Below, piece after piece: positions 25,030 through 33,639 of a stretch of 64,000 bases of DNA (within the stretch, counting starts at the first letter, position 1; every line of letters starts with the position of its first letter). This stretch comes from Thauera sp. 2A1 (GTDB lineage Bacteria; Pseudomonadota; Gammaproteobacteria; Burkholderiales; Rhodocyclaceae). Location: the NCBI RefSeq assembly GCF_009469595.2, contig NZ_SSXV01000023.1:1-64000 (forward strand). Direction: 5' to 3'. Made by a program: the position numbers and the translations under genes. Below the pieces are notes generated by a model. That model made no database searches. It saw nothing but the letters and a program-made list of their open reading frames with translations, and had not been told where the DNA came from.

Positions 25030-25527
25030 TCAGGCCCAGAGCGAGGGCGCGCGCCGCATCGGCAGTTCCACCTCGCCGTCGCGGAAGCCGCTCAGCATGC
25101 GGCGCAGCGCGTCCGCATCCTCCTCGGTGAAACCGCGCTTGAAATCGGTCAGCAGCAGCCGTGAGCGCGACATCCAGTTGCCGGGGGCATCATCGACCGC
25201 ACACCAGGCCGTGGCGTCGACCTTGGGCTCGTGCTGCGACAGCCACAGCATCGCCTCGCGTTCGCGCAGGCCATGCAGCTCGGCACCGTGCTTGGGCAGC
25301 AGGTGCGGCGACGCGCCGGCGATACGCGGCCGGATGTCTTCGGCGAAGCGCGCCTTGAGCTTTTCGAGCGAGAACAGCATGCGCCAGTCCGACGAGATGA
25401 CGATGCGCACCTCATCGAACTCGCGCACCACCGCCTCGATCAGCGGCAGGCTGCGAAAGTCCTCGACTTCGCCCCACGGATGGGTGACGCCGTCGAAGTC
25501 CATGAAGATGTAGGTGTGCCTTGTCAT
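25030..25527 (-). CDS. Small HAD-like hydrolase domain protein
   Basis: 165 aa from ATG 25527 (MTRHTYIFMDFDGVTHPWG). The DxDGV motif near residue 10 is the HAD nucleophile site, ISSDWR is the second motif, and CAVDDAP supplies the acidic pair, matching the 'HAD domain in Swiss Army Knife RNA repair' type. The real substrate is unknown, with a phosphatase role plausible. The longer frame upstream crosses the fabI promoter and is not used. Confidence 0.85.
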   Translation of the reverse strand: MTRHTYIFMDFDGVTHPWGEVEDFRSLPLIEAVVREFDEVRIVISSDWRMLFSLEKLKARFAEDIRPRIAGASPHLLPKHGAELHGLREREAMLWLSQHEPKVDATAWCAVDDAPGNWMSRSRLLLTDFKRGFTEEDADALRRMLSGFRDGEVELPMRRAPSLWA

Positions 25528-25565
25528 GTCTGGCCGAGAGAGGAAGAGCGCAGGATCGGTGCATG

Positions 25566-25679
25566 AATGCTGCAATGCAGAATATACTTCATGTATAACC
25601 TGCGACGCAGGATTAAATACTCCGCCTGTAGCGGAATTGCACGCTGTTCGTGACGCAAGACGCAGATGCTGCAATGCAT
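25566..25679. promoter_or_regulatory. fabI upstream region with two 13-bp direct repeats
   Basis: ATGCTGCAATGCA occurs at 25567-25579 and again at 25666-25678, start-to-start 99 bp apart, in the AT-richer region between the HAD gene and fabI. The spacing and palindromic half (TGCAATGCA) suggest operators for a DNA-looping or dimeric regulator. A candidate -10 (TATAAC) lies between them. No factor can be named. Confidence 0.45.
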
Positions 25680-25729
25680 TAAATCCACACTGTCGCCAGA
25701 GTTTCCCCATCCACGAAGCTGGAGCAAAC

Positions 25730-26509
25730 ATGACCCCGATCATCAACCTCGAAGGCAAGGTGGGCCTGATCACCGGCATCGCCAACGAAAAATCGATTTC
25801 CACTGGCGTTGCCGAAGCCTGCGCGCAAGCCGGCGCGAAGCTGATCATCACCTACCAGAACGAGAAGACGCGCGCCTTCATCGAGCCGGTGATCAGCCGG
25901 CTCGGTGTCACCGATGTCTTCCTGCTCGACGTCACCCAGCCCGAAACGCTCGACGCCGCTTTCGCCGAGATCGATGCCCGCTACGGCAAGCTCGACTTCG
26001 TGCTGCACAGCATGGCGTTCGCGAAGCGCGACGACCTGCACGGCCGCGTGGTCGACACCTCCGCCGACGGCTTTGCCCTGGCAATGGACGTCTCCACCCA
26101 TTCCTTCGTGCGCCTGGCGAAGAAGGCGGAACCGCTGCTGGAAAAGGCGGGCGGCGGCTCGCTGGTGACGATGACCTACCTCGGTTCGGAAAAGGTCATC
26201 CCCAACTATGGCGTGATGGGCCTGTGCAAGGCCGCGCTCGAGGCTGCGACCCGTTACCTGGCCGCCGAGCTGGGCCAGAAGAACATCCGCGTCAACGCCG
26301 TGTCGCCCGGCCCACTGATGACGCGCGCCGCCTCGGGCATCGCCGGCTTTGACGGCCTGATGGCCACTGCGGTGGAGCGCTCGCCCATGCACGCGCTGGT
26401 CACGCCGGAAGACATCGGCGCGCTGACCGCATTCCTCTTCTCCGATGCCGGACGCCTGATCTCGGGCGGCGTGCATTTCGTCGACGCCGGCTACAACATC
26501 ATGGCCTGA
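25730..26509 (+). CDS. fabI: Enoyl-[acyl-carrier-protein] reductase (NADH), FabI type
   Basis: 259 aa, with GGAG 6 nt before the ATG. SDR superfamily: the N-terminal GIANEKSI dinucleotide loop is FabI-like rather than the classical TGxxxGxG. The active-site pair is Tyr-x6-Lys (NYGVMGLCK, about residues 155-163) with an additional conserved Tyr in MTYLGSEK. It reduces trans-2-enoyl-ACP in the last step of fatty-acid elongation. The substrate loop (GPLMTRAASGI) is present. Followed closely by a kinase-like gene. Confidence 0.9.
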   Translation: MTPIINLEGKVGLITGIANEKSISTGVAEACAQAGAKLIITYQNEKTRAFIEPVISRLGVTDVFLLDVTQPETLDAAFAEIDARYGKLDFVLHSMAFAKRDDLHGRVVDTSADGFALAMDVSTHSFVRLAKKAEPLLEKAGGGSLVTMTYLGSEKVIPNYGVMGLCKAALEAATRYLAAELGQKNIRVNAVSPGPLMTRAASGIAGFDGLMATAVERSPMHALVTPEDIGALTAFLFSDAGRLISGGVHFVDAGYNIMA

Positions 26510-26525
26510 GACGGAGGGGTTCGTC

Positions 26526-27122
26526 GTGATCGATCTTTCCCGCGCGCGGGCATGCCTGGGACGTGAGGCCATCTTGCTGCCCGACCCGGTGCCCGTGCAC
26601 CCGCTGCTCGAGGGCAAGAAGGAGATCGGTCGCGGCGAATACTCGATCGTGCTCGACAAGGGCGACGGCGAGCGGGTCTATAAGGTCATCAGCTCGCCGG
26701 CCGACTATTTCCTCTACACTGCCGAGGACCGTCCGCGCGGCAAGCATTTCCCCATCGTCCATGCCGACCACGGCATCATCGGCCGCGCGCTATCGGGCTA
26801 CCCGTTGCACCTGATCGAGATGGAACGCCTTTACCCGCTCGCCGAAGGCTCACCCGCCGCCGACCTGGCGATGCGCCTGATCGAGTTCTACTGGGCCGGC
26901 TGCGCACAATGGAGCCGGCTGGGTTCCAGCATGGGGCGCATCGCGCTCTACCACCTGGTGCAGCAACCCCTGGATGTCGACCAGGGCATCCATGACGCCT
27001 TGAAGGCCCTGTCCGATTTCGTCGAGGAATACCAGGTGCTGCCGGACATCCTCAACGCCAACAACCTGATGATGCGCAAGGACGGCACGCTGGTGTTCTC
27101 CGACCCGGTGTTCATCGCCTGA
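26526..27122 (+). CDS. Uncharacterised kinase-like protein
   Basis: 198 aa, GTG start 16 bp after the fabI stop. The N-terminal half has IGRGEYSIVLDKGDGERVYKV, resembling a protein-kinase glycine loop and beta-3 Lys. The end has PDILNANNLMMR, then FSDPVF, resembling a catalytic-loop Asp..Asn and metal-binding Asp. It is short for a kinase and lacks a normal C-lobe, so activity is uncertain. Its target is unknown; the tight spacing to fabI suggests co-transcription. Confidence 0.65.
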   Translation: MIDLSRARACLGREAILLPDPVPVHPLLEGKKEIGRGEYSIVLDKGDGERVYKVISSPADYFLYTAEDRPRGKHFPIVHADHGIIGRALSGYPLHLIEMERLYPLAEGSPAADLAMRLIEFYWAGCAQWSRLGSSMGRIALYHLVQQPLDVDQGIHDALKALSDFVEEYQVLPDILNANNLMMRKDGTLVFSDPVFIA

Positions 27123-27195
27123 GCGGCCGCATCCGCCCGCCGGGCGCGCGCGGATCGCGCGTATCATCGCCGCATCTCCCTGCGAGAATCCGACG

Positions 27196-27846
27196 ATGAG
27201 CACAACGGACGATCACGACCACTGCCACGACCACGTTCCGCAACCACATAGCATCGGCATTGCGCGCCAGGGCCCGTTCGACGCGGCCGCATTCGAGCGT
27301 GCGGTGACCGACCTGCTGCTCGCCTGCGGCATCGACCCTGCCACCGCGCACACCGGCCGCACTGCGCAGCGCGTGCGCGAGCTGTGGCAGCGCCGGCTGC
27401 TCGGGGGCTACGAGCTCGACCCGGCCGCCGCGCTGGGGGACGGTTTCGCCGACCCGAGGGAGGATCTGGTGGTGATCCGTGGCATCGCCGTGCATGGCGT
27501 GTGTCCGCACCATCTCGTGCCGTTTCGTGGGGTGGCCCATGTCGCCTACCTGCCGGGCGGGCGACTGCACGGCTTCGGCCGCATCGCCCGCCTCGTCGAC
27601 GCGATCGGGCACCGCTTCACCTACCAGGAATGGATGACGCGCGACATCGCCGACGCGCTGATGCAGCACGGCAAGGCCCGCGGCGCAGCCTGCATGATCG
27701 AGGCCGAACAGCTCTGTCTGCTGCTGGGCGAGGATCGCCGCGGCGACGAGCGCGTCGTCACGCAGGCATGGTCCGGCGCGTTTGCCGATTCAGCACAACT
27801 GCGCAACGAGTTCCTGCACGCGATCGACCATCGGCACGGCCACTGA
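27196..27846 (+). CDS. folE: GTP cyclohydrolase I
   Basis: 216 aa tunnelling-fold enzyme converting GTP to dihydroneopterin triphosphate for folate or pterin synthesis. It has the zinc site VCPHHLVPF (about residues 101-109), the later Cys in EAEQLCLLLGEDR, and GFGRIARLVDAIGHR. The usual CEHH is CPHH here, a deviation at a conserved Glu. The N-terminus is His-rich (DDHDHCHDH), which may bind metal. The fold is well supported; a pathway other than folate is possible. Confidence 0.85.
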   Translation: MSTTDDHDHCHDHVPQPHSIGIARQGPFDAAAFERAVTDLLLACGIDPATAHTGRTAQRVRELWQRRLLGGYELDPAAALGDGFADPREDLVVIRGIAVHGVCPHHLVPFRGVAHVAYLPGGRLHGFGRIARLVDAIGHRFTYQEWMTRDIADALMQHGKARGAACMIEAEQLCLLLGEDRRGDERVVTQAWSGAFADSAQLRNEFLHAIDHRHGH

Positions 27847-27881
27847 TCGGCCAGGCCTGAACGGCCGCGATCCGGCGCCGG

Positions 27882-28217
27882 CTAGGCGCCAGGGGGAAGG
27901 GCTTCACGCCCCTCGCCGCCGAGGTCGAGCAGCACCACTTCGCGCCCCTGCAGCACCACCGCGCCGCGATAGCGGTCGTAGCCAGAGCGGGAATAATCGA
28001 AGTCGAAGGCACGTTGCAGCACCAGGCGGCCGTCGTCGTCGCGTACCGGCCGCAGGCCGCGGCCGACCACGGTTTCATCAAGAAACTGCAAGCCCTCGCG
28101 ACGGCATGCTGCGCGCGCCGCGGCCACGCCCGCTTCGCGCGCCTTCAGGCTGTCGAACCAGAACCACACCAGCAGCCCCAGCGCCAGCAGCACCAGCAGT
28201 TCGGGCAGGGAAATCAT
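27882..28217 (-). CDS. DUF3301 domain-containing membrane-anchored protein
   Basis: 111 aa. An N-terminal membrane segment (LPELLVLLALGLLVWFWF) is followed by a basic and hydrophobic cytoplasmic part with the DUF3301 signatures AACRREGLQFLDETV and YRGAVVLQGREVVLLDL. Its ATG overlaps the stop of the phosphate permease gene by 4 bp, so the two are translationally coupled. Function unknown. Confidence 0.85.
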   Translation of the reverse strand: MISLPELLVLLALGLLVWFWFDSLKAREAGVAAARAACRREGLQFLDETVVGRGLRPVRDDDGRLVLQRAFDFDYSRSGYDRYRGAVVLQGREVVLLDLGGEGREALPPGA

Positions 28218-29794
28218 GGTGCGAGCACCCCGGCGATCGCATGGAAGAGCCCCGCCGCCATCAGTGCCGATGCCGGCACCGTGATCAACCACGCCGCGAG
28301 GATGCGCCGCAACTGCGAGCGCCGCACCAGTTCGTGCTGGTAGGCGCGACGCAGCGCCTTGCGTTCCCACTTGGCAAACCGCGCCGGATCCTCACCGCGC
28401 CTGGAGCGCTGCTTGAGCTCCTTCAGCAGCGCCCCCTTGTCGTCCACCGATGCGGCATCGAAGCGGCGCATGAAATCGTCGATCGCCGGCTGGTCGTGCT
28501 GCGGATGGTGAGCCTTGATCTCCTCGACCATCCGCTCACGGCTGCTCTTGAGATATTCGCGCAGGAAACCCACCCCCAGGACACTGCCGACGACCACATG
28601 GGTGGAGCTCACCGGCAAGCCGAGCACGCTGGCGACGATCACCGTCAGCGCCGACGCCATCACGACACTGAAGGCACGCATGTTGTCGAGCTCGGTGAGC
28701 TCGCTGCCGATGGTGCGGATCACGCGCGGCCCGAAAAGCGCCAGGCCGACGCCGATGCCGAGTGCCCCGACCAGCATCGCCCATGCGGCCACGTTCGCGC
28801 CCTGCATGGAGCCGCCCGTCTGGGTGACGACGTGCACGATGGCGGCAAGCGGCCCGACCGCGTTGGCGACATCGTTCGAACCATGGGCAAAACTCATCAC
28901 CGCCGCGGCGAACATCAGCGGCACGGTGAACAGCCGATTCACGCCCGACTTCGTGTTCGGGATGAAGCGCCCCGGCCCCACAACCCGCGCACGCACCGTG
29001 AAGAAGGTCAGCAGGCCCGCAGCGAAGCCACAGCCGAGCGCGATCGCCCCGCCGACGATACGCCAGCGCCCAAGGCCCTCGACCAGCAGGAAGGTGGTGA
29101 AGATCCATGCCATGACCGCCAGCAGCACCGGGACCACGCGCCTTGCCGCCGCCGCCATGTCCACCCGATAGGTGATGCTGCGCTTGATGAAGTACAGGAA
29201 CAGCGCCGCGAGCACCCCGCCGAGCAGGGGAGACACCACCCAGCTCGCCACGATGCGGCCCATTACCGGCCAGTTGACGACCTCGATGCCGCGCGCAGCG
29301 ACGCCGCTGCCCATGATCGCACCGACGATGGCATGCGTCGTCGACACGGGCGCACCCAATGCGCTCGCGATGTTGATCCACACCGCACCTGCCAGCAACG
29401 CCGCGAGCATGACCCAGACGATGAGCTGCGGATCGGCGAACATGCCGGGATGGATGATGCCGCTGCGCATGCGCTCGATCACCCGCTCGCCGGCGACCAG
29501 CGCGCCGGCGATGTCGAACACTGCCGCAATCAGCAGCGCAGTCACCAGGCTGAACGCCCCCGCGCCAACGGCCGGGCCGACGTTGTTGGCGACATCGTTG
29601 GCGCCGATGTTCATCGCCATGTAGGTGGCGACGATCGCCGCCATGACCAGCACGACGCTGCCCTCGCCGGCCCCCTGCGAGGCCACGTAGAACATCACGC
29701 CGACGAGGAACAGGAAGCTGACGCCGAAGCGTACGAGTTCGCCGCGGCCGCCGGCGACCGCCAGCTCGAATTCGTTGAGGTGCTGCAACTCCAC
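28214..29794 (-). CDS. pitA: Inorganic phosphate transporter, PiT family
   Basis: 526 aa from a GTG at 29794, just after the pyrophosphohydrolase stop. About ten membrane segments. PiT signatures appear twice: ANDVANNVGPAVGAGAF near the N-terminus and SFAHGSNDVANAVGPLAAI in the second half, along with APVSTTHAIVGAIMG and LPVSSTHVVVGSVLG. A cytoplasmic, charged domain (about residues 395-480) lies before the last segments. Transports phosphate, usually as a metal complex, with H+ or Na+. Translationally coupled to the DUF3301 gene. Confidence 0.93.
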   Translation of the reverse strand: MELQHLNEFELAVAGGRGELVRFGVSFLFLVGVMFYVASQGAGEGSVVLVMAAIVATYMAMNIGANDVANNVGPAVGAGAFSLVTALLIAAVFDIAGALVAGERVIERMRSGIIHPGMFADPQLIVWVMLAALLAGAVWINIASALGAPVSTTHAIVGAIMGSGVAARGIEVVNWPVMGRIVASWVVSPLLGGVLAALFLYFIKRSITYRVDMAAAARRVVPVLLAVMAWIFTTFLLVEGLGRWRIVGGAIALGCGFAAGLLTFFTVRARVVGPGRFIPNTKSGVNRLFTVPLMFAAAVMSFAHGSNDVANAVGPLAAIVHVVTQTGGSMQGANVAAWAMLVGALGIGVGLALFGPRVIRTIGSELTELDNMRAFSVVMASALTVIVASVLGLPVSSTHVVVGSVLGVGFLREYLKSSRERMVEEIKAHHPQHDQPAIDDFMRRFDAASVDDKGALLKELKQRSRRGEDPARFAKWERKALRRAYQHELVRRSQLRRILAAWLITVPASALMAAGLFHAIAGVLAP

Positions 29795-29801
29795 GCCCGG
29801 A

Positions 29802-30185
29802 TCAGCCCAGCTTGTCGTACTTGTCGGAGCGCCCGTGCGCCCTGTCCGCCGGATAGCGGCTCGCGTTGATCGCCAGCTTGCGCTGCGCCGCCTCGTCGAG
29901 ATCGATGTCGAGCACGTCGGCCAGGCGCACCAGGTAGAGCAGCACGTCGGCCAGCTCCAGCGCAACCGCCTCGCGCGTGTCGGCATCCAGCGCAGCCGAC
30001 TGCTCGGCCGTCAGCCACTGGAAGTGCTCGATCACCTCTCCGGCCTCGCCCGACAAGGCCATCGCCAGGTTCTTCGGCGTGTGGAAGGGCTCCCAGGCAC
30101 GCTCGGCAGCGAACACCCGCAGCGCGTCACGCAGCACCTGCAGCGTGTCGGACGGTCCATCGGTGAGCGTTGGCTGCGCCTTCAT
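29802..30185 (-). CDS. MazG-like nucleotide pyrophosphohydrolase
   Basis: 127 aa, start MKAQPTLTDGPSD at 30185, overlapping the rlmJ stop by 4 bp. All-alpha NTP-PPase with the metal sites SGEAGEVIEHFQW and ELADVLLYLVRLADVLDIDL, close to dCTPase/RS21-C6-like enzymes. Likely cleaves (d)NTPs to monophosphates for pool cleansing. Located between rlmJ and the phosphate permease gene in one operon. Confidence 0.9.
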   Translation of the reverse strand: MKAQPTLTDGPSDTLQVLRDALRVFAAERAWEPFHTPKNLAMALSGEAGEVIEHFQWLTAEQSAALDADTREAVALELADVLLYLVRLADVLDIDLDEAAQRKLAINASRYPADRAHGRSDKYDKLG

Positions 30186-31027
30186 TCGATCGCATGCTCC
30201 AGGTCGAAGCCGGCACCCTCGTCCACCGCCAGCACCTTGCTCAGCCACGGCAGCGTAGCTTCCAGGCGCTCGGGCAGCACCCAGGGCGGATTGACGATGT
30301 ACATGCCGCTGCCGAACATGCCGAAGCCGTCCCTGGGCGGGCGCTTCACCGAGAGGCGCACGTCGAGCCAGCTCTCGGCACCGAGATCGGCGAGGCGGTC
30401 ATGCAGTTGCCGCGCCTCCGGCCGCGCCAGCATCGGGTACCACAGCGCGTAGGTGCCGGTCGGAAAGCGCTTCATGGCGTCCTTCAGCACCTCGACCACG
30501 CGGCGGTAATCCTCCTTCACCTCATAGGGCGGATCGATCAGCGCCAGCGCGCGCCGCGAAGGCGGTGGCAGCAGCCCCTTGAGCGCGCCGAAACCGTCGG
30601 CCTTGCGCACCTGCACGCGCTCGACCTCGCCATTGAAGGTGCGCTGCAGCGACTCGTGATCCGCCGGGTGCAGTTCGAACAGGCGCAGGCGGTCCTGCGC
30701 GCGGGCGCAGGTCATCGCCAGCGCCGGCGAGCCGGGATAGAACAGCAGCCGGCCATGGGGATTGAACTGCCGCACCGCGGCGACGTAGCGCGCCAGCATC
30801 GCAGGCAGGTCGTCCCGCGCCCACAGCCGGCCGATGCCATCGGCGAACTCGGCCGTCTTGCCGGCCTGCTCGCTCTCCAGCGCATAACATCCGCCGCCTG
30901 CATGGGTGTCGATGTAGAACCACGGCTTGTCCTTGCGATTGAAGTAATCCAGCAATTCGAGCAGGACGGCGTGCTTCAGGACATCGGCGTGGTTGCCGGC
31001 GTGAAAGGCGTGGCGGTAGCTGAGCAT
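30182..31027 (-). CDS. rlmJ: 23S rRNA (adenine(2030)-N6)-methyltransferase RlmJ
   Basis: 281 aa from ATG 31027 (MLSYRHAFHAGNHADVLKH), the diagnostic start; E. coli RlmJ has 280 aa. SAM-dependent methylation motifs: DTHAGGG (about residue 43) and the catalytic LIDPPYE. It modifies free 23S rRNA. An ATG 6 bp upstream is possible. Confidence 0.96.
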   Translation of the reverse strand: MLSYRHAFHAGNHADVLKHAVLLELLDYFNRKDKPWFYIDTHAGGGCYALESEQAGKTAEFADGIGRLWARDDLPAMLARYVAAVRQFNPHGRLLFYPGSPALAMTCARAQDRLRLFELHPADHESLQRTFNGEVERVQVRKADGFGALKGLLPPPSRRALALIDPPYEVKEDYRRVVEVLKDAMKRFPTGTYALWYPMLARPEARQLHDRLADLGAESWLDVRLSVKRPPRDGFGMFGSGMYIVNPPWVLPERLEATLPWLSKVLAVDEGAGFDLEHAIE

Positions 31028-31202
31028 GAGCATCGAGGGGCGGCGGAAGCCGCGAATCCTACCACCACCGCCAGCATGGCGCCCCTTTCCGGGCAAGATG
31101 GCGTCACCTGACGGTGCCCGGAAATGTCCACTAAGCGCCTGAGCTTGCTATGATTTCGCCCCCGCGCCGGACAACAGGCGCCGGTTTCAACAGAGAGAGA
31201 CG

Positions 31203-31757
31203 ATGAGCATTTACGCCCTGGGCGAGCACACGCCACAATTCGGTGAAGGCTGCTGGGTTGCACACAACGCCACGGTCATCGGCGCCGTCGAAGCCGGCCA
31301 CAACGTCAATATCTGGTACAACGTGGTCATCCGCGGCGACCGTGACCCGATCAGCATCGGCGACAACACCAACATCCAGGACGGCTCCATCCTGCACACC
31401 GACGACGGCGTGCCGCTCACGATCGGGGCCGACGTCACCGTCGGCCACATGGCCATGCTGCACGGCTGCACCGTCGGCGACGGCAGCCTGATCGGCATCA
31501 ACGCGGTGGTGCTCAACAACGCGGTGATCGGCAAGAACTGCATCATCGGCGCCAAGGCGCTGATCCCGGAGGGCAAGGTGATCCCCGACCGTTCGCTGGT
31601 CGTCGGCTCGCCCGGGCGCGTGATCCGCGAACTGACCGATGCCGACATCGCCAACCTGCGTGCCAACGCTGCACACTACGTGGAAAACGCGCGCCGCTAC
31701 GAAGCCAAAATGCACGCGCTCGACCCTAGCGCCGTGCTCGAGCAAGGCGGCCGCTAG
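31203..31757 (+). CDS. Gamma-class carbonic anhydrase family protein
   Basis: 184 aa left-handed beta-helix of hexapeptide repeats. The metal His pair is in VTVGHMAMLHG with the third His upstream in ILHTDDG. Matches YrdA/CaiE-type proteins, for which carbonic anhydrase activity is variable. AGAGAGA precedes the ATG. Convergent with the EamA gene, overlapping it by 4 bp. Confidence 0.92.
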   Translation: MSIYALGEHTPQFGEGCWVAHNATVIGAVEAGHNVNIWYNVVIRGDRDPISIGDNTNIQDGSILHTDDGVPLTIGADVTVGHMAMLHGCTVGDGSLIGINAVVLNNAVIGKNCIIGAKALIPEGKVIPDRSLVVGSPGRVIRELTDADIANLRANAAHYVENARRYEAKMHALDPSAVLEQGGR

Positions 31758-32689
31758 GCGCGGCTGCCCGCGCCGCCGCCGGCCCGCGTGTCCGCGGCGG
31801 CTGCACACCCGTCCGGCTTTTCGTCCTCATTGCGCGCGCCGGCGCGTGTCAGCCAGACGACTGCGGCAAGAATGATGGCGCCCCCCACGAGTTGCAGCCG
31901 GTTGAGCGGCTCGTCGAGGAAGATGGCAGCAAGCGCAATCGTCACGGCCGGCTCGAGCGTGGACAGCGTGGCCGCATCGGCTGCGCCCAGCAGACGGATA
32001 CCCGCGAAGAAGCCGCCCATGGCGATCACCGTCGACACCACCGCGATCGCCAGCACCGCTGCCCAGCCGGCCGGCTCCACCGGAAAGCGTGGCCGGGTGG
32101 CGAGCGTGATCGCACCGAACACCACGGCCGCGGATATCATCACCACCGTTGCCGCGCCCATCGCGTCCGAGCGGGCGAGCACCCGGCTGCCGACCAGGAT
32201 GTAGATCGAATAGATCAGCGCCGCCGCCACACCCAGCGCGACACCGACCGGCTCGCCCGCAATTCCGCCGCCCAAGGTGAGCGCCGTTCCAACCAGGGCC
32301 GCCAGCACCGCCAGCACGCGCCCCACGCCCAGCGGCTCGCGCAGGAACACCGCTCCCAGCACAGTGACGAGGAAGGGATACAGGTAGAGCAGCAGCGCCA
32401 CCAGGCCGGCAGTGGCGTGGTTCAGGGCGGAAAAGAACGCCAGCGACTGTCCGACATAGCCCACGCCGCCCATCGCGGCGAGGATCGCCAGGCTGCGTCC
32501 GCGCGGCCAGTGCCGGCGTGCAAGCGCCATGTAGATGCTCATCAAGATCGCAGCGATGGCAAATCGCAGGAATAGCACGGCGACGACGTCCGCGCCATCG
32601 GCGTAGGCGTAGCGCGCAAAGATCGCCATCGCGCCGAAGCTCACGGCGGAGACGGCGACGAGAAGCGCACCGAGGACTCGCTGATTCAT
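31754..32689 (-). CDS. EamA/DMT family transporter
   Basis: 311 aa from ATG 32689 (MNQRVLGALLVAVSAVSFGA). Ten membrane segments in two EamA repeats; FLREPLGVGRVLAV and FLDEPLNRLQLVGG mark the ends of each repeat. Probable exporter of metabolites or amino acids; substrate unknown. The C-terminal tail is hydrophilic. Divergent from the SIMPL gene. Confidence 0.9.
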   Translation of the reverse strand: MNQRVLGALLVAVSAVSFGAMAIFARYAYADGADVVAVLFLRFAIAAILMSIYMALARRHWPRGRSLAILAAMGGVGYVGQSLAFFSALNHATAGLVALLLYLYPFLVTVLGAVFLREPLGVGRVLAVLAALVGTALTLGGGIAGEPVGVALGVAAALIYSIYILVGSRVLARSDAMGAATVVMISAAVVFGAITLATRPRFPVEPAGWAAVLAIAVVSTVIAMGGFFAGIRLLGAADAATLSTLEPAVTIALAAIFLDEPLNRLQLVGGAIILAAVVWLTRAGARNEDEKPDGCAAAADTRAGGGAGSRA

Positions 32690-32859
32690 GGAAAGCGACG
32701 GCAGGAAGCGAAGACCGCGAGCATGCCGAGCACGGCGCGTGCGGTCAATGCGAACGGCACGCCGCGGCGACGATGCGGTATAAACGTCAGGCGGGTGCCG
32801 CCCGCCGTCCCTCGCCGGCAGCGCACCCAGACCCCGCATGAGAATGAGGAATCACCTTC

Positions 32860-33561
32860 ATGAATCGTCGCCTTGCCCTGCTCGCCAGCGCGCTCTGTGC
32901 GCTGCTGGCCGCTCCCCTCCCCGCCACTGCAGAGGATGCCGCGGTGCGCACCGTCGAATTCAGCGCCGATGCCAGCCGCGCGGCCCCCAACGACCTCGCG
33001 GTTGCCGTGCTCTATGTCGAACGTTCGGCCACCGATGCTGCCGCGCTGGCGCGCGAGGTCAACCAGGCGATCGCTGCGGCGCTCGACACCGCACGCGCCC
33101 ACCCGGCGGTGAAGACGCAGAGCGCAGGCACGTCCACCTGGCCGGTGTATGGCAAGGACGGCCGCGGCCGCATCGAGAGCTGGCGTATGCGCGCCGACCT
33201 CCGGCTCGAAAGCCGCGACGTGGGCGCGATGTCGGCGCTCGTCGGCAAGCTGCAGTCCAGCATGGCGCTGGCGCAGATCGTCATGCAACCGGCGCCCGAA
33301 ACGCGCCGCAAGGCGGCCGACGAGGCCACCGTGGACGCCATCCACGCCTTCGAGAAGCGCGCGCAGTTGATCGCCGGCGCGCTGGGTCGGCGCTACCGCC
33401 TGTACCAGATCAGCATCGCCGAATCCGGCGTGCAGCAGCCCGCGTTCGCGCGCATGCGCGCCGCCTCCGCGATGGCAGCCGAAGCGGCCCCTGCGCCACT
33501 CGAAGGCGGCGAGAGCCAGGTCTCGGTGAGCGTCAGCGGCCGTGTCGAACTGCTCGATTGA
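32860..33561 (+). CDS. SIMPL (DUF541) domain periplasmic protein
   Basis: 233 aa. A signal peptide with a cleavage site near ATAED (residues 23-25) is followed by the SIMPL domain (VEFSADASRAAPNDLAVAVLYVE; SWRMRADLRLESRD). The family is widespread in the envelope and linked to oxidative-stress tolerance, with no defined biochemistry. It stands alone between divergent EamA and a co-directional NlpC gene. Confidence 0.88.
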   Translation: MNRRLALLASALCALLAAPLPATAEDAAVRTVEFSADASRAAPNDLAVAVLYVERSATDAAALAREVNQAIAAALDTARAHPAVKTQSAGTSTWPVYGKDGRGRIESWRMRADLRLESRDVGAMSALVGKLQSSMALAQIVMQPAPETRRKAADEATVDAIHAFEKRAQLIAGALGRRYRLYQISIAESGVQQPAFARMRAASAMAAEAAPAPLEGGESQVSVSVSGRVELLD

Positions 33562-33639
33562 AGGCTCGCGCGGCGTGAACGCTTGCGAGATGGCCGGCGG
33601 GGGTGGACGCCCGCGCGGCCCTGTCCTATCTTTCGCGAC

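Noticed and set aside
27870..27895. GGCGCC..GGCGCC palindrome between folE and DUF3301
   Set aside because: Short, fully GC and partly in coding sequence; no U-tract, expected by chance at this base composition.
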